Assembly: GCF_950023065.1 (NCBI RefSeq) | Contig: NC_088679.1 | Span: 10,292,001-10,356,000, forward strand | From: Planococcus citri | Lineage: Eukaryota > Arthropoda > Insecta > Hemiptera > Pseudococcidae | Direction: 5' to 3' | DNA length: 64,000 bases | Shown: piece by piece, positions 1-13,500 of the stretch | How positions within the stretch are numbered: position 1 is the first letter of the stretch | Layout of the letters: each line of letters starts with the position of its first letter | Notes under the pieces: model-generated | The model's database searches: none | Told to the model about the DNA's origin: nothing | The model's input: the letters and a program-made list of their open reading frames with translations, nothing else | Program-made: the position numbers and the translations under genes

Positions 1-1682
1 ACAATCACATTGAGTCCATCGCAGAAAACTGAATCCCTTCAAGATGCCGAAGCTCTGGTCCAAGATGCTAATAAAATGGCCCCTTTGGAAGCTGTATTCT
101 TCGCATCGGTGGTAAATCGATGAGATTTTTCATACCTACCAACCTACTTTTCAAAACAAGACGAAAACTAACTCGTAGTAAAATCGTATTTGAAGGAATC
201 AATCGGCAAAAAAGCCCATTATATGGACTTGGCAACTCGAAAACTCAACCCAAATATTCATCTCGTGAGTATATTCTCCGGCGGTCTTAAAGAATGTGAA
301 TCAAGACGATTTGCAGGATCACCCGCAGTTGTATTTCATGGTAACAGATCAGCCCATAAATTATCTGCTGTTTTACCTCTCATCGACGATGTTCTTTCGC
401 GATTCGACAATAGCAATTCACCTACTCTTTACCGTTTCAAAAATACAGGTTCGATTAGTGCAATCATATTCGAGTATCAAAATTTTTTTTGGAAATGTTT
501 CAACTTATGATTTTCAACTTTCAGGAAAAAAAACTGCCGAGTCAGCGTTAAGGAATTATTTACCTCACGATATTAGTATTCTGGAGGAAATCGCTGATGA
601 TTTATCGGATAAATTGGAATTCGTCGAAGTTACCACAAAAACGCCTCGATATTCGAGTCTAAAAGACTGCTTCCCAATTTTTATATTTTCCACTCTTGGC
701 CCTAAACCATTGAAAAGTTTGCTGTCAAACCTTATGAGTCCAGCTTTTTGCTCTAACATCGGAACGAGCAAAATTTCCATAAAAGAATCAGCTTCAAAGT
801 TATATGAAGTGAGCACGGAGCACCTTTCAATTTTCATCTTATATGGACTGAGTTCTCTGAAGGCACCTACTTAATCATATTAAAATTATTCTAATCAATT
901 TGTTTTGAATTATTTTTTAGTCTCTGAATAGCATTCAAAGTAAAGCAGGAGTTACTCTCTTATCGGAAACGTGGGCTACTCCGATAGCGTTTGAATTGAT
1001 AAAACTATTGGATCAGGATAAAAGGAAATATCGACTACTTACCTTGGAAGGTAATCCGCTCACTTGGAAGGATCGTATAAGCAGGCTTGGCGCAATGGAT
1101 TCGAGTCAATTTGAAAATAATCTAATCGCTGAATTATTTAATATTAACCCCGAAGTAAGAAATTATTTATTATTAGGTACCAACGTTTTTTCCAGGCTTT
1201 ATCATGTACTCGTATATGTAAGTATTAATACCTATAATTATTAATTTTTCAGATCCGATTGGATTCTTTACTAGGAGTAAACAAACCATTACCTCAAAAA
1301 ATATCAGATTTTTTGTACAGTCAAAATTATCCATCCGTTAATATTTATCGTATTTTAAAAATACTTGAATCCATTCAGTTTGGATTAGAAATGGTTTCCA
1401 AATACGAATACGATGACGAAATTGTCAAAAATACCATCTCCTTGTTACAAAATCCAAACGAAAATAAACCATTGAGGGTAAGTTTTGGAAATAAATTTAA
1501 ATGCTCTTAAAACGAGAAGAAAAACAGCTTATGTACTTACCAAAAATGTTACTGTTTTTTAGATTTCTGTCACGAGTGAAGTGTTTGTGCATGAAGAAAA
1601 AAATTATCAGAAATTTTTGAGCAGTTATGAAGTTTTGAAAAAAATTAATGGCGATATTTTATACACCATATGGTATGACTGA
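1..1682 (+). CDS. FAS-like gene A, 3' part (KR end and TE-like region)
   Basis: This is the 3' end of a fatty-acid-synthase-like gene cut by the window edge. Exons are 1-111, 196-448, 525-808, 921-1154, 1253-1477 and 1563-1682, with the stop TGA at 1680-1682. The five complete exons have exactly the lengths of the last five exons of gene C (253, 284, 234, 225 and 120 nt), and the translation is nearly identical to it. The segment covers the end of a degenerate ketoreductase and a thioesterase-like domain. Where a thioesterase would have GxSxG it reads SETWA, so the nucleophilic serine is missing. The protein ends about where the catalytic histidine would lie. I see no acyl carrier GxDSL motif between KR and TE. 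Every splice phase keeps the frame open, so this copy looks intact as far as it is visible. It is convergent with peptide gene A. Confidence 0.85.
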
Positions 1683-1732
1683 GAAGTAAACTATGTAAAT
1701 AGGTAAATGATTTGTTGAATAATGTACCTACC

Positions 1733-1738
1733 AATAAA
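1733..1738 (+). terminator. Poly(A) signal of FAS-like gene A
   Basis: AATAAA lies 51 bases after the stop codon. The same signal in the same sequence context follows the last exon of copies B (21751) and C (40240). Confidence 0.6.
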
Positions 1739-2323
1739 CGATGTTATTTTCATACAAAATATTCTTTATTCGCATCTCCTATGAATTAGTACTTGTCCAT
1801 TAATTTTGATGTTCAGAAAAAAAATATCTGCAATTATTACTTTTCTCTGATAACAATAAGAAGAGAGAGTTTCACTCGGTTCTAATTGAAATATTTTGAT
1901 TATCATTGCGAGTAAGTAATAGCAATTTTCTTTTTTGTGAATAATCAATTTAAAAAATTGCAAACAACACAAAACTGCAGTACCTATTAGAGAGCAGTAC
2001 CTATTAAAGAGCATAGGTATTATTTGAAGGAAAATTATTTTAAAATTTTTATGAATTGATGGGTTTGACAAAGGCAGTAGGTATTGCAAACAAAGAAAAA
2101 GATTTCACTCGTTTTGATTTTTTTTTCTAAAAAATTACTCGCAACGTAAATGGTTGCAATTTTTCTTAATATACTTAATCGAAAAAGAAGCTCGAAAAAT
2201 GTCCCCTACCATTTCCAATTGATTGAATTAAAAACCATGAAAATTGACATATATGGGCTTAATTGGGCTATGCAAATGCACCCTACTTATCTTGAAGGTA
2301 ATAAAAAAGTAATGCTTGAACTT

Positions 2324-2329
2324 TTTATT
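2324..2329 (-). terminator. Poly(A) signal of peptide gene A
   Basis: TTTATT on the plus strand is AATAAA on the minus strand, about 170 bases after the peptide A stop. The surrounding 3' UTR, including a following ATGTGCGCACAT palindrome, is conserved beside copies B (23013) and D (41150), and a diverged version lies beside E (41948). Confidence 0.55.
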
Positions 2330-2496
2330 TAAATAAATTGAAAATATGTGCGCACATAATATTGCTTAATTTGGGTTAAATACTAATAGATAGGTTTCAG
2401 TTTAAAATCATATAGGTAAAGCATAGATTAGAATACCTACATACTTAAGCAGGAATCAGATAAACAGTTGATCAGTTGAAACGCTGAAACGCATCT

Positions 2497-2713
2497 TCAT
2501 TTGCCAGCTCTGTAAAAAAAAACATAGGTACACACATTAATTGCCACATGTTTAGATATCCCGAAGTACCTAATGGTTTTAAAATGTAAAATGGTGTATT
2601 CCTTACAATGATGCAAGCGCTCCTTGACTGATGGGCTTTGGTATGGCCATCACCATTAGACTAGTAGCTAAAATCGTCATAACCGCGAAACCGATGAAGT
2701 ACATAATCTGCAT
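2497..2713 (-). CDS. Secreted mini-peptide gene A (two exons, 39 aa)
   Basis: Exon 1 runs 2713-2607 and exon 2 runs 2509-2497, with a donor GTAAGG and an acceptor behind a T-rich tract. The first 23 residues form a classic signal peptide: start MQIMYFIG, then a hydrophobic core, ending SLMVMA. The predicted mature part is only about 16 residues, beginning IPKPIS and ending SLAGK. It lacks the GGGI insert seen in paralogues B and F. The signal part is almost invariant among paralogues while the mature part varies, as in rapidly evolving secreted peptides. A TATA box lies upstream at 2824-2833. The gene is convergent with FAS-like gene A. I do not recognise the family and assign no function. 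A neuropeptide-like, antimicrobial or salivary/cuticular peptide are all possible. Confidence 0.7.
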
Positions 2714-2823
2714 ATTGATGTTTGTTTGAATTTAAATCAAGGTAAACAATTCACTAAATATGAAATTTGTGCAATGATACAATGTAAAAGAATGACTGTT
2801 GATGATAGTGATTTGCTGAGGAG

Positions 2824-2833
2824 TATTTATATA
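2824..2833 (-). promoter_or_regulatory. TATA box of peptide gene A
   Basis: The minus strand reads TATATAAATA about 115 bases before the peptide A start codon. A matching TATAAATA sits at a similar distance from copies B (23657-23664) and E (42506-42513), inside a conserved block that also holds the word TTGTTGCGAGTG or close variants. Confidence 0.55.
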
Positions 2834-5155
2834 CACTCGCAACAATGTTGCATATATTAGGGCACAGGTACCGCTACTTTTGGCTTTGAAGGTAGGTAAT
2901 AAATGGCCGTCTTGTTATGAGAATTATTTTTCTTTGATCAGCTGTCTAAATTTCTTCATTTCGGCATGATTACAATCTAAGCCATAAATTTCAAATGATA
3001 TATGTACCTGCCTATCAATATACCTACTTATTTTATAATAGTTCTAAAAATAACTGGGTACCTATTCGATGTATATGTAGATACCAGGGTATTTGGCTAT
3101 TATTTCTTGCAAGACTTCATCAAATTAAATGAAACTGCGCATTAATTAAGCAGGTATCTCTTAATAAGCGGAATGAATATTACAAAGTCAGCTGTTACTT
3201 TAAATTTGAAAACAAAGAACAATTCCGCTCATTCTGAATTTTATTGAAACAAATTTGAAAAATCATACTCATCTCGATTATAGGTAAACGATGAAAGAAA
3301 TTTAACGAATGCCAATCAAGAAGCCGGCTTTTGTTTGGATATGAATGGAAGAAAGACAGATTCCAAATCATCGTGGTTCGATTTTGAAGTCATTCGGTGA
3401 TTGTACTTTGTACATCATGAATAAACGTACAGTAAGATTCAAAAAACTACGTGAGCGTATTATAAAGGTAGCTTTTATTTTGAAGTTTCGCGTTTTTGCG
3501 TTCCCACCATCTAAGGTTGCTGGATTTTATAATTAATAAATAATTCACCAATTTTTTATTTTCTCCAAGTGCATAAAAGATCGGACCAAAGACCCCATTT
3601 TTGGGGCACAAAGAAACATTGAGGAGTTGGACCCAAAAAATAAGCTCATAATTTGTACTCAGCGACCTCGATTTTCGCATGTTTCGTCCCAAAAACATAA
3701 ATTCTCACGATTGTATCAATTGAATAATGCTCCTCACCCCACCACTTAATAATTATCCTTAATTTATGAAAATTATTTTCAATACAGCTTCAGAAAATTG
3801 TGATGGAAATTGCTGATTAATCAGATGATGTATAATTCCTACATAACTTCAAGGTATTAACGTAGCAGTTGAGTAAAGAAGTACCTACCTACCTGCTACT
3901 TCTAAGATCCAATAGAGAAAAACGACCGTTTTCAACGATCCTGTAAAAAAAAGGGGGGTGGGTAAAGTCTCCTCTTCTAAGAAAGTTTCAAATCATATTT
4001 TCATGACCTAGATGTAAGTAATAAAATACGAGACGACTGTATTTACCACTCTACGCGCCACATACAAAATGTACTTACAAAAAAAAATACCGTTATCGAC
4101 TTTGGCAATAATTAGACAAAATTAGCTTATGTAAGGAAAAAAATTTTTTGAAATTGCTGAGGCAACAAAACAAAACTGGAGCTCGCATCGCGTGATTTAA
4201 GGTATATCGAAAATATGGAAGGGAATCGTATTTGGCAATAGAAAAAAAAACCACTGTTGAATTATTATTCACTTTTCGGCCCGATTAACAACATCGAATT
4301 AAAAATACGCGAATAATCTTTCCATATCTCGTTGATAAAAGCTATTGTGTTAATTTTCGTTTTTCCGAGGAGAACTTGAGACTTGAATCGTGCTACTTAC
4401 TCGTAATATTGTTGTTTCGAGAAAAAGTTCAAAAGGTAAATTTTATTGATCGAATTATATGGTGAATCAACACAGAATCAAATTGTGATTATCTACGAGT
4501 CAAATTGTGATTATCTACGAGTCAATCCAACAGATCACTGGATCAATTTTGGTTATTATCGTCCTCGAAAATGGTTCGAGATCCTCTGAATATTTAAGGA
4601 GATAGTTGTCATTTGCTATTCGAGGGAAGTTTGGTTGGCTGTTGCATTTCAAAGAATTGTCTGAAGATTGGTGACTGATTTCGTTTTGAAGATTGTTTGA
4701 AGATTGGTAATCGGGTAAATTCAAAGATCGTTGGCTCAAAGGTCCAGACCCTCCCTTACACTACCTACTGGCTACTACCTAGGATAGTAAGTACTGCTAA
4801 AAGCTCAGTCGCTGGGTTGAATAGGTAATTTTCCAACATTTAATGAAATTTTAGGGGAAAACGTTTATGTCAAGTACGATAGGTCGAAGTTCCAAATGTC
4901 TATTAACACTAACAATTTATTTATGCAATTTTTGCTTAATTAAGTAGGTACTCCAATCGGTTCGTAAAGCAAACCAATTACCTAATCAAACGTCGTGATT
5001 CGTAAACTCAGATTTTCGGCTGCTAGACAGGTACATTATTATGTCAGATGGAGTGATGACGTGTTCAGGGTTTATTGAATTATTCGGTAACATCCACGAA
5101 TTACAAATTACGAACTAATTACGCGAATAAACAAATGGCACGGCTAATACAGGTA
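2834..5155. other. Duplicated intergenic unit, copy A
   Basis: No convincing gene is seen here. The stretch aligns by eye with 23665-25231 in the same order, including the blocks around 3290-3410, 4795-4960 and 4980-5155, so it belongs to the tandemly duplicated FAS/peptide unit. Around 3308-3409 it keeps a short open stretch that is also kept in copy B (see 24051-24257). Confidence 0.6.
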
Positions 5156-5492
5156 CAGGGTGTTCCAGGAATCGTCAGCCTAAATTCAGCAGTAGATAGT
5201 ACTCGAGGAGACGAACAAAAAACGTTATAGTATGACTGGTTGCCTATATCTTATGAAATTGAAGGAGCTTCATTGAAAATAAGGAAATGTTTGAATCATT
5301 CAAATGATGCCCATAACTCATAGTAGATATGTCCTCGGGTGGATGGACAAAGAAATGTTATTACAACATACATATAGCAAATATTCAAAACTGATGGGGC
5401 AAACATTGATTCAAAATTTCAATATTGTAATTTGTAATAGGTACCTACTTGATTTTTTGATGATTTTTTTAAACGTTATCATGATATTGTGT
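5156..5492. mobile_element. Truncated TA-flanked TIR element, left part
   Basis: It starts with CAGGGTGTTCCAGGAATCGT after a TA, exactly as the complete element at 25232-27565, at the same place relative to the duplicated unit. The right terminus is absent because the sequence runs into the nested insertion block. A segment of about 70 bases at 5416-5492 recurs at 21085-21147, on the far side of that block. Confidence 0.6.
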
Positions 5493-5525
5493 TGGCTGGT
5501 GGCCTTAATTCAGGAAGACATGATG

Positions 5526-5593
5526 CCCCAGTTGGGTGAAAATCTGCCCTTCTGCCAATAAATACGCGGTAAAGAGCAGTTTAATTGGCGTTT
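5526..5593. mobile_element. tRNA-like TIR element copy 1, left piece
   Basis: It begins CCCAGTTGGGTGAAAATCTG. It was split by the LTR retrotransposon and resumes at 19629, ending at 20796 with the inverted form of the same terminus. A shorter uninterrupted copy is at 56722-57391; it runs through the exact junction TTGGCGTTTTATACTTC, read on the opposite strand, which proves the split. Confidence 0.8.
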
Positions 5594-6470
5594 TGTGGAG
5601 ATATATTCTGCACATTACGATGATGCTGTTACAAGCACATCTCCATGTATAGGTCTCACATATGCTAGCTACCTACTTGAGGTCTAGCAGTACCTAGCTT
5701 CTGAGAGCTTCATAGGTACCTGGCGACTTACCGCCTCGTTACCTATTTTTCGGACACTGAGTGTAATTACGAATACCACACAGACATTTACCTTAAGATT
5801 ATTTATCTTACGAAATAATAACACATCTTCAGTTGTAATTCAATGTATTGTATTCAAGTACATAATTACAACTTACTCAAGCTATATTATTTATACTGGC
5901 CTGTACAGTATTACGGAAAGAGAGATATGGCATTTTATGCCCTAGAAAGTGCAAAGCACATCACCACAGGGAATAGGGAACAGTACACGGATGTGGGAAG
6001 GTCCATATATGTTACTCATTAAGATGAGATTTACAATAAGGATCCTTGGATGTTTTACGTAATAACTCCTGGACCCGAGTGCATCTGAACGACTCTATCA
6101 ACGTAACTGGAACACAGAACATATTCGAAATAGATCACTTGCTTCACCAGTTCATATTTCGTATATGACTGGACTTGTGCTACTAATTTAGTCCATTAGA
6201 TTTACGCAAATAGCATGGTATAGGTGGTCCTATACCATCTCCGGAACATTGATATCCGATGTTTTATCATCGGGAGTCGCCAAATGACTAGCGTTTGGCT
6301 CGTTGCTCTCACAACTCGTTGGTCATGAGAGAACTAACTCACCAGATGGCGCTTTTACGTAATTAATCCGCCAGATCGCGTATTTACGGAACTAAAATGA
6401 GTTGCAGCTGAATGTAGAACAATTTTCTCTCACATGAGTGACAGAAAATACTGCAATTCCTATCGCTACA
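5594..6470 (-). repeat. LTR (3' LTR in the element's sense)
   Basis: This 877-bp terminal repeat matches 18748-19624 throughout as far as I can see. It contains two exact TTACGTAA octamers (6055-6062 and 6355-6362). Confidence 0.9.
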
Positions 6471-8623
6471 TATGCCCCGGATTCTCTTGATATTTTCACG
6501 GTGACATAGGCGAGGGAATATTACGAAAATCCCAACTGAACAACGGGAGATGAAGCGCCATTCTGGATGTCCCGGGAATTGCCCCGATTTCTGGAATATT
6601 TCTTGAGTAGTGCAATGTGTTGTTATAAATATGTTTGCATGGGTGATGTGCATCATGCAAGGAGAGGAAAGGAAATGAGGAGATGATTACAAAGTATATA
6701 AAAACAAATTAAAACTAATAAATATTACAAAATGTGCTCAAAACTAATAATACAAGAAGTTGTGTAATTACGAAAATCAAAATTGTACAAAGTATATAAA
6801 TTTGGGCACGGATGTATTTTTTTTTTTTTTTTTTTTTTTTAAATAATTTCTGGAACTGGTGATATTCTGGTAAACTAAATTTGGCAGCGACAACAATTCA
6901 CATCTTGATGTTTCTTGAATACGGTGAACTAAAGCTGATAACATTGTATGTAAATAACTTGTGTAGATCCTTTGAACATTTGTTGGTAATCAATTGATTG
7001 TAAGTTGAATGATAAAATTGTCTTACGTAATATGATTTGACCAAAATGACCAATCAACTCTTCATGAACATTAAAGGATGGTGTTGGGGATCCTTACCAT
7101 GCATCAGTTAGGATTCAATAGTTTGGTAATTACGAAATAAAAGTCCTCTTGGTGTATTGTTCATTTAATCACTTATGAGAATGTATTGTTCCTTCTGTTG
7201 TAGGGAATGATACAAAATTGGAACCATCATTATTTACGTGAGAAGTAAATTAGAGTAGCTTCTCAATATCTTCTCTAGATGTTGTTTTGGCATTCGGAAG
7301 TTGACAATACCTAACAGCATTTACAGATGAGACAATAACAATTGTTACAGATTTTTCTACCTTTTGTATTGGATTATTTCCTTTTCTGGAGTAGGAGCTG
7401 AAATATCTGTAATCATTATGAAAGGAATGACAACATTTGGTGTTTTTCTCTTGATCTGATTCTAATATAGTTACAGACTCTGCTGGTGTTTGGTTTTCCA
7501 GTACAACTAGAACTGTTGGTTTCCTAGGTGTGATTTCATCTAGATACTTGTATGAATTTACTCTGCTTATTCTCTGTAATTACCACTTTCTCTGTACTAC
7601 TGGATACTTTGATTCTCCTATTTTCTAAAGCTGGCTTATTAGCTGATCAAGGATGATTATCTAATGTGACGTTTATGAAAGTTGTAGAACTTGTCTTCCA
7701 TATGTTTGACTAGATAATAGTTTCTGGCATCGTTTAAGTAAAACTGTTTAGTGTCTGGTACAGTGTTACATCGATCTTCAGCCACAATACATATAGTTAG
7801 ATTCAATTTTAGGATGTCTTATAATTGGGATAAAGACTAACGCTGGTTTAAGAAGTTTAATATTGCGTTTTTTTAGCCAAACCATAAAAATTCTTTTCAA
7901 AAGGTATATCATCAGCTTGCTGGTACATGGAATTGATCATTACTTGTGGCCAATACTAACGAAAATCATAAGATAATGTCCTGGAAATATTTCTCAATCC
8001 ACTCCAAAATAAATTGTAGGTATTCAATGTAGTTGAAAATCCACATTTTTGTTATTCAATTCAGGTTGACCGAATGATATTATTTGGTTGTTTTTATCTA
8101 CTATTCAGTTACATAAACTTTGCAATAGATTACAGGCAGAGAATTTATTGTTCTATCACAGTTTGTTGCGTTGTATAAATACAAGTATGGAATATCAATG
8201 ATCATTTCAATTTGCGATTGAAAACTCTGCCCCACTCGTATTTATTGAATTTCAGGGAATACTGGTTGGTGATTTTCCAAAACATCGCCAAACGCCGTGA
8301 ATGTTCCAGGTTCTTCCTAGTTATTTAACTCTTCTAACTGCTGTTGCAAAAAAAAAATACTCTGGTTCATATTTTCATATAACAGATGTTATTCATTAGT
8401 CCCAGCAAATTCCGTTATGGTCTATATTTCCAAATGAGGTGATGAATGAATTTAGTATATTGTCCACAGTTTTGTAAGACTGACAGTTCTTATTGTGTTG
8501 TGTCTTACTAAATTTGAAGCATTTCCAGCTGTTAAGCAATTATGACATATGGCCCAAGAACATCCAATAAGTATATGAATTTACGCAAGTCTTTCCATTG
8601 GTCCCTTCAGTGATTCCAACACT

Positions 8624-10500
8624 CTAAATGAATCTTTTTTCCGGATAATAGTGATCTCTTCTAGTGTGATGTTTAGCGATGTCCCATTGATTGATCTGGT
8701 TATCATCACATGAATTCTGACGCATTAGTTGATAATGTGTATAGGTGTGGCTGAGCAATAAAATTAATTGGAAATGGGTAAATAACAAATGTATTACATA
8801 ATTGCCATATTCTTCGAATTCGATATGTCTGCTAGTTAACATTTCACCTAATTTGTTGAATGATGATTTATATTGCTCAAATGCTTGGTATTACATGCAG
8901 CTGCTTCTTTGCACTGCTTTTTAGAACTTTCAGCTGGAACTTGTTTCATGATGTTTGATACGTGGTGAAGATGCATCGCTATTGCATTCAAAGTAAGAGA
9001 CTGAAGTCTGAAATCAGTTGAACTTGATCTCAAAACATTTTCAATCCAGCAGTGGCTGTACATCTATGATACACTGTGTTTACCCAGGGCAACGGAGTCT
9101 TCCGAAACTGATTTGGTGGTATCTATACCAGCCTGACTCAAACATTTGAATAATTGTATTTGAACAATCAACACTCCATTAGGTACCTTACATGAATTCG
9201 AGTAAAATTTCAAAATGTAGTCAAAATCTGGCATCATAAGAAAAGGTTTCGCTTCTTTAAGACTTTCAATTATTAAATCAACGTATTCTTGGTGGGTAAT
9301 AAGCCAAGATTGAAATTAAACAAATGACGATTGTATACTTGAGAATGTGAGTTGTAATCACTGATGGTCTCTTCTGAATTTGGCTGAAATGTAGGGCTCG
9401 TATATGCATTGTTTTTTTATCTTCCAGGTTTGCCTTTGCGTCCTTAGTTGGAAATAAGAGAGTTTATTTGTTGAGATACGGTACAACATCAGTTTGATAG
9501 GCAGTCAGTCCTTACGAAAAGTTCTTTGAAAATTATGTCATTTCTTCACGAGTGTAGAATTTCAACCAGTATATCCAGCTTGCAATCAGTTCACAATTCA
9601 CATTACTTTGGTTCTACTTATACTGGTGAGCTGTGGCTTTCCGACAAAGACATGTGTTATGAAAATCTCTGGAGAAGTAAATTAATTCTGAATATGGCAA
9701 TGGATCAAACAGATTGACGGATTCACGTAAATCGCTAATTTGTACAAATGGTTGCCCCATTATTGTACCTTGCATAGCAGGTCCTTTCATAGTTTTATCG
9801 AAAATATATCCTTCATCTTTGCACATATTTGTGATCTTCATGGGATCAATTTCTACTGGTAGGCATAGTTTGGATCTATTGTAAAGTGATGAAAAAAAAA
9901 TTTTGGCCGTTCTTTACCATATATTATAATTCTGGGTCTGGTTCTTTCCTCAATTTCCTTTGTTGGAATCGTAATTAGTACATCATTCAAGTCTTGTTCG
10001 TCTTCTTTTGATAGATCTTCCTCCAATCCTAACAGTTGTTTAATGGATGGTGGTGTTTTTTGATTTGTCATTACGCAAATTGGCAGAACCATTATCAGTT
10101 GTAAAAGTTTGAAGCTGATTTTGTTGATTAATTGTACACAAATTTGAGGAGATTTCATCGGTCTTTATGTTGACAGTTTGTCTAGATTATTGTTACACAA
10201 AGACGATCCTGAAGTATGTTGAGTTAATTGGGTTTGGATCAGTTGTTACTAGATTAATCCTTTGTCCATTGAAATTAAATATTAAAAATTGCTAAGTTGG
10301 TAAATCAGACATATTGGAAGCGTTTTGTTGTTTTGTGAAGATCTCTTCAACCTCAGCATGGGTCTTTTCAACTTCTTCTTTAACCCCAATTCATGGTATT
10401 TTTTGTGGGAAGCTTTGGCACCATTAATTACTTGTCTTACGTAAGTCAGGTCTTCTTGATGTTGCTTGTCATTTTCCTTTTTTAGGTGATCAATTTCCAA
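8624..10500 (-). other. Short open segments in the retrotransposon interior
   Basis: Several minus-strand open stretches lie here in series: 10500-10282 (Lys/Glu-rich, coiled-coil-like), 10158-9853, 9841-9614, 9063-8848 and 8842-8624. They are separated by stops and frame changes. Composition and order suggest remnants of retroelement coding sequence, but I recognise no domain in any of them and do not join them. A further open stretch ending at a stop near 7248 is similar. Confidence 0.3.
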
Positions 10501-13500
10501 TTTGTTGGCAAATAATTCACTTTCCCTGTCACATATTTGGAGTTCCTTTCATTCATACACGACATCCCTGAACCAATTTGAATATACTTTGTGCATTGCA
10601 TGTCGATATTGTAAGTTGACTATGATGTTTGATTTGAAAGAGTATGCCAGCAGTTGGGTATATCAAGAATGTACCCTTTCATCATTTTTGTTGTCTGCCA
10701 GTTTTATTAGGCTTATGCTGAATTCTTCGCGGAGAAAATGGAATTACAGAATTACGATCTGATCTTATAGACCAAAAGTTTCATCAGAATAACTTAGTGA
10801 CTTAATGTTTCAAACTTGCCCAGCTTCATAGCTCAAAGTATAAATGTTTCGTCTGAATCACAAGTGGTAGAATTACGAAAATTATTGCACTAATGCAAAA
10901 TTGATCAAGAGATGAACGGTTATCTGCAATATGTGATCAGTAGGTAGTACTTTAAACTCAGGATCTTTGGACAAAATTTACAAACATGTATTCTCTGAAA
11001 GCAACAAACACCTCCTCCATGTTCTCTTGATTTTATTTGATATTTTTTTAGAGGAAAATCTTGACAGCTTTTTACGCAATAATATTGGGACCTCAAGAAG
11101 GTCGTCTGTAAACTAGACTGGTGGCATGTAGTATGATAATATTCATATACAGGATGGTTACTTCACTTTTACGAGGTTTTTTGATCTTAAATTTGATAAC
11201 TGGAAATAACATCAGCGAAAATATGATCGATATTAATTGTTGAGCGCGAACGTAGTATCAGTAGAGACACAGGCATGCCCCTGTGGTCTTGATCCACTAA
11301 TCATAATTTTCCCTTGATGAATAACAGTGATGTTTTACAAGATTTTGAAGTAGACACCACAGTGCGGGCATTCATCCATGATCTGATTATTTTTTCTTAA
11401 AAAGCCGATTCCCTTGAAATACTTTCTCAAACAGAAAAATTGTGTGACAATTGAGGATCCAAAATTGTTGATTTGCACATATTTCTTTCATTTTGTAGCT
11501 TAAAAAGTATACAACTCACTTTGGTTTAACTTTGTATAGGTTTCTTTATATTTTCAAACCACTTATTGAGTAGGTACTACTGTACTAGTTACGTGGGGAA
11601 TGTTGATATTCTGCAAGTTTTAAATAAATTAGCTTCCATCTTCTCAAGCCCATTCTGCATATTTTCCAATTGCCCTTTGGATATGAGTCACGAGTTATTC
11701 TGAGGATGCAACATCTTGAATTTTTCAAACCAGTTTAGGAAATTTCTTCTACTTCATCAAACATACCAACATTGAATACTCTTATGATTGAGGTGAGGTG
11801 GATTGGTTGGTATTTTTAATTTCGTGTTGATGAACATGATTTGGAATTCCAGGTAATCTCATTAGAATCATTTGTAATTACGAGTTCTTTAAAAATCATC
11901 TGGTTAAGTGCTTCGGAGATTTGAAACCTTGGAGAGGTTCAATGATGTTACGATGAAACAAGCGATCTATTTGGCAATCATGATTGGACCATGAGAATTC
12001 ATATTCACAATACGAAATCCATTACACTCTCAGGTTGAATATTTTGATGAGATACAACGAATTACGCAAAATATGGATTTAATTTATTCACTAAATTTAT
12101 ATGAGCCACTCTAGAACCAGGATTTTGATTGATTCGAAGTTTCTTCATTTAATGGTTATCTGGTTGGAAGTTGGGTATAATATTTCACAAATGAAGTGAC
12201 TATTGGACGTTTTAATTTCATTCCAGCTCGCTGCAGTAGGAAGAATTCCAAATAGAATTTACTGAAATCAAAATTTCACTGCTCGATGGTGAGATTGAGC
12301 AATCGGCGTGATTGACTGCGAGTTAAATAACAGTTTAACTGTATCCGTGGTTGAGAGAAGCTGGTCGTGAAGTCAGAGGTTTTTTACCTTTGAGTATGGT
12401 TTTACGTAGGTACCACGTTTTGATTGTCCGTGAAATAGTTATTCATGTTGGTACCAGGAAAAGTGTTCTTAAACAAGAATACAGCTGTAAGATGTTGTTT
12501 GGTTAACGAACATTTGCGTAAATTTATACTTCAATTACGAAAAAATCACAATAACAGTGTTTTAAATATTCACTGTATTGAAACGATGAAATCTAGATAA
12601 GTATCTTCACTCAGCATAATGCACCTCCTACGACACAAGCTCCAAGATTTTGACCATTTTGGGTGTTTTGAAAACTTTGGGTGATATCTATGATGAATTT
12701 GACTCGAACTTGTGGTGATTGTAATTTTTGTATTACGTAACCAGTCTGGATGTAAATAATATCACTATTTGGTGTGTATTTATTGAATTACTTCTGTTGG
12801 TAATCTGCACAAATATGTATTCGATAAAAAGAGGTTCAATGCACTTGTTTAGTCACTATCAATGGCAATTATATGATCCACAAACAATACAACGGTGCTC
12901 CAGGTTAGAGAGAATTTTGAGCGTATCAGACGAAAATGCGAGAGCAACTGATAAAACTGCTTCATGTGAGGACAATGTACGCTTTGAATTATCAGGCCAA
13001 ATCTCCATTATGTTTGTGTGTGAAAATTAGATTTTGATCTAGATAACAGCGATGCACCGATGATAAGAATTACGGTGTTGTCTTCGATACTTGTATAGAC
13101 GTTGGTATTACGGTAATCATTTTCAAAGCTGTACGAACGAATCTGAGCAAAAATCACACTCTTGCTGTCGAAAATTGGTGTAAAAAATCGCCAACTGGTT
13201 AGTAGGTAGGTACCTACTTCGTGTTCTTGCGTATAATCGTGTATTGATAGGTAGGTACCTACTTCGTGTCCTTACATACATGCAGCTAGGTACCAGGAAC
13301 CAAGTTACTTCATTTCCCACTTCAAAAATCACTTGTAGGCCTCCAAGTGAATTATCTTAGTAGGTTTCCAAGTATTCGATCCTCTAGTTGACAATTTGCA
13401 TAAAGTGACACTTAGTACGTGATGGCATGGTTTACATAAGCTTCACCTGAGTAAAATTGTAATTGAATTTATTGAATTACGAAATAATGTTGTCCATCTG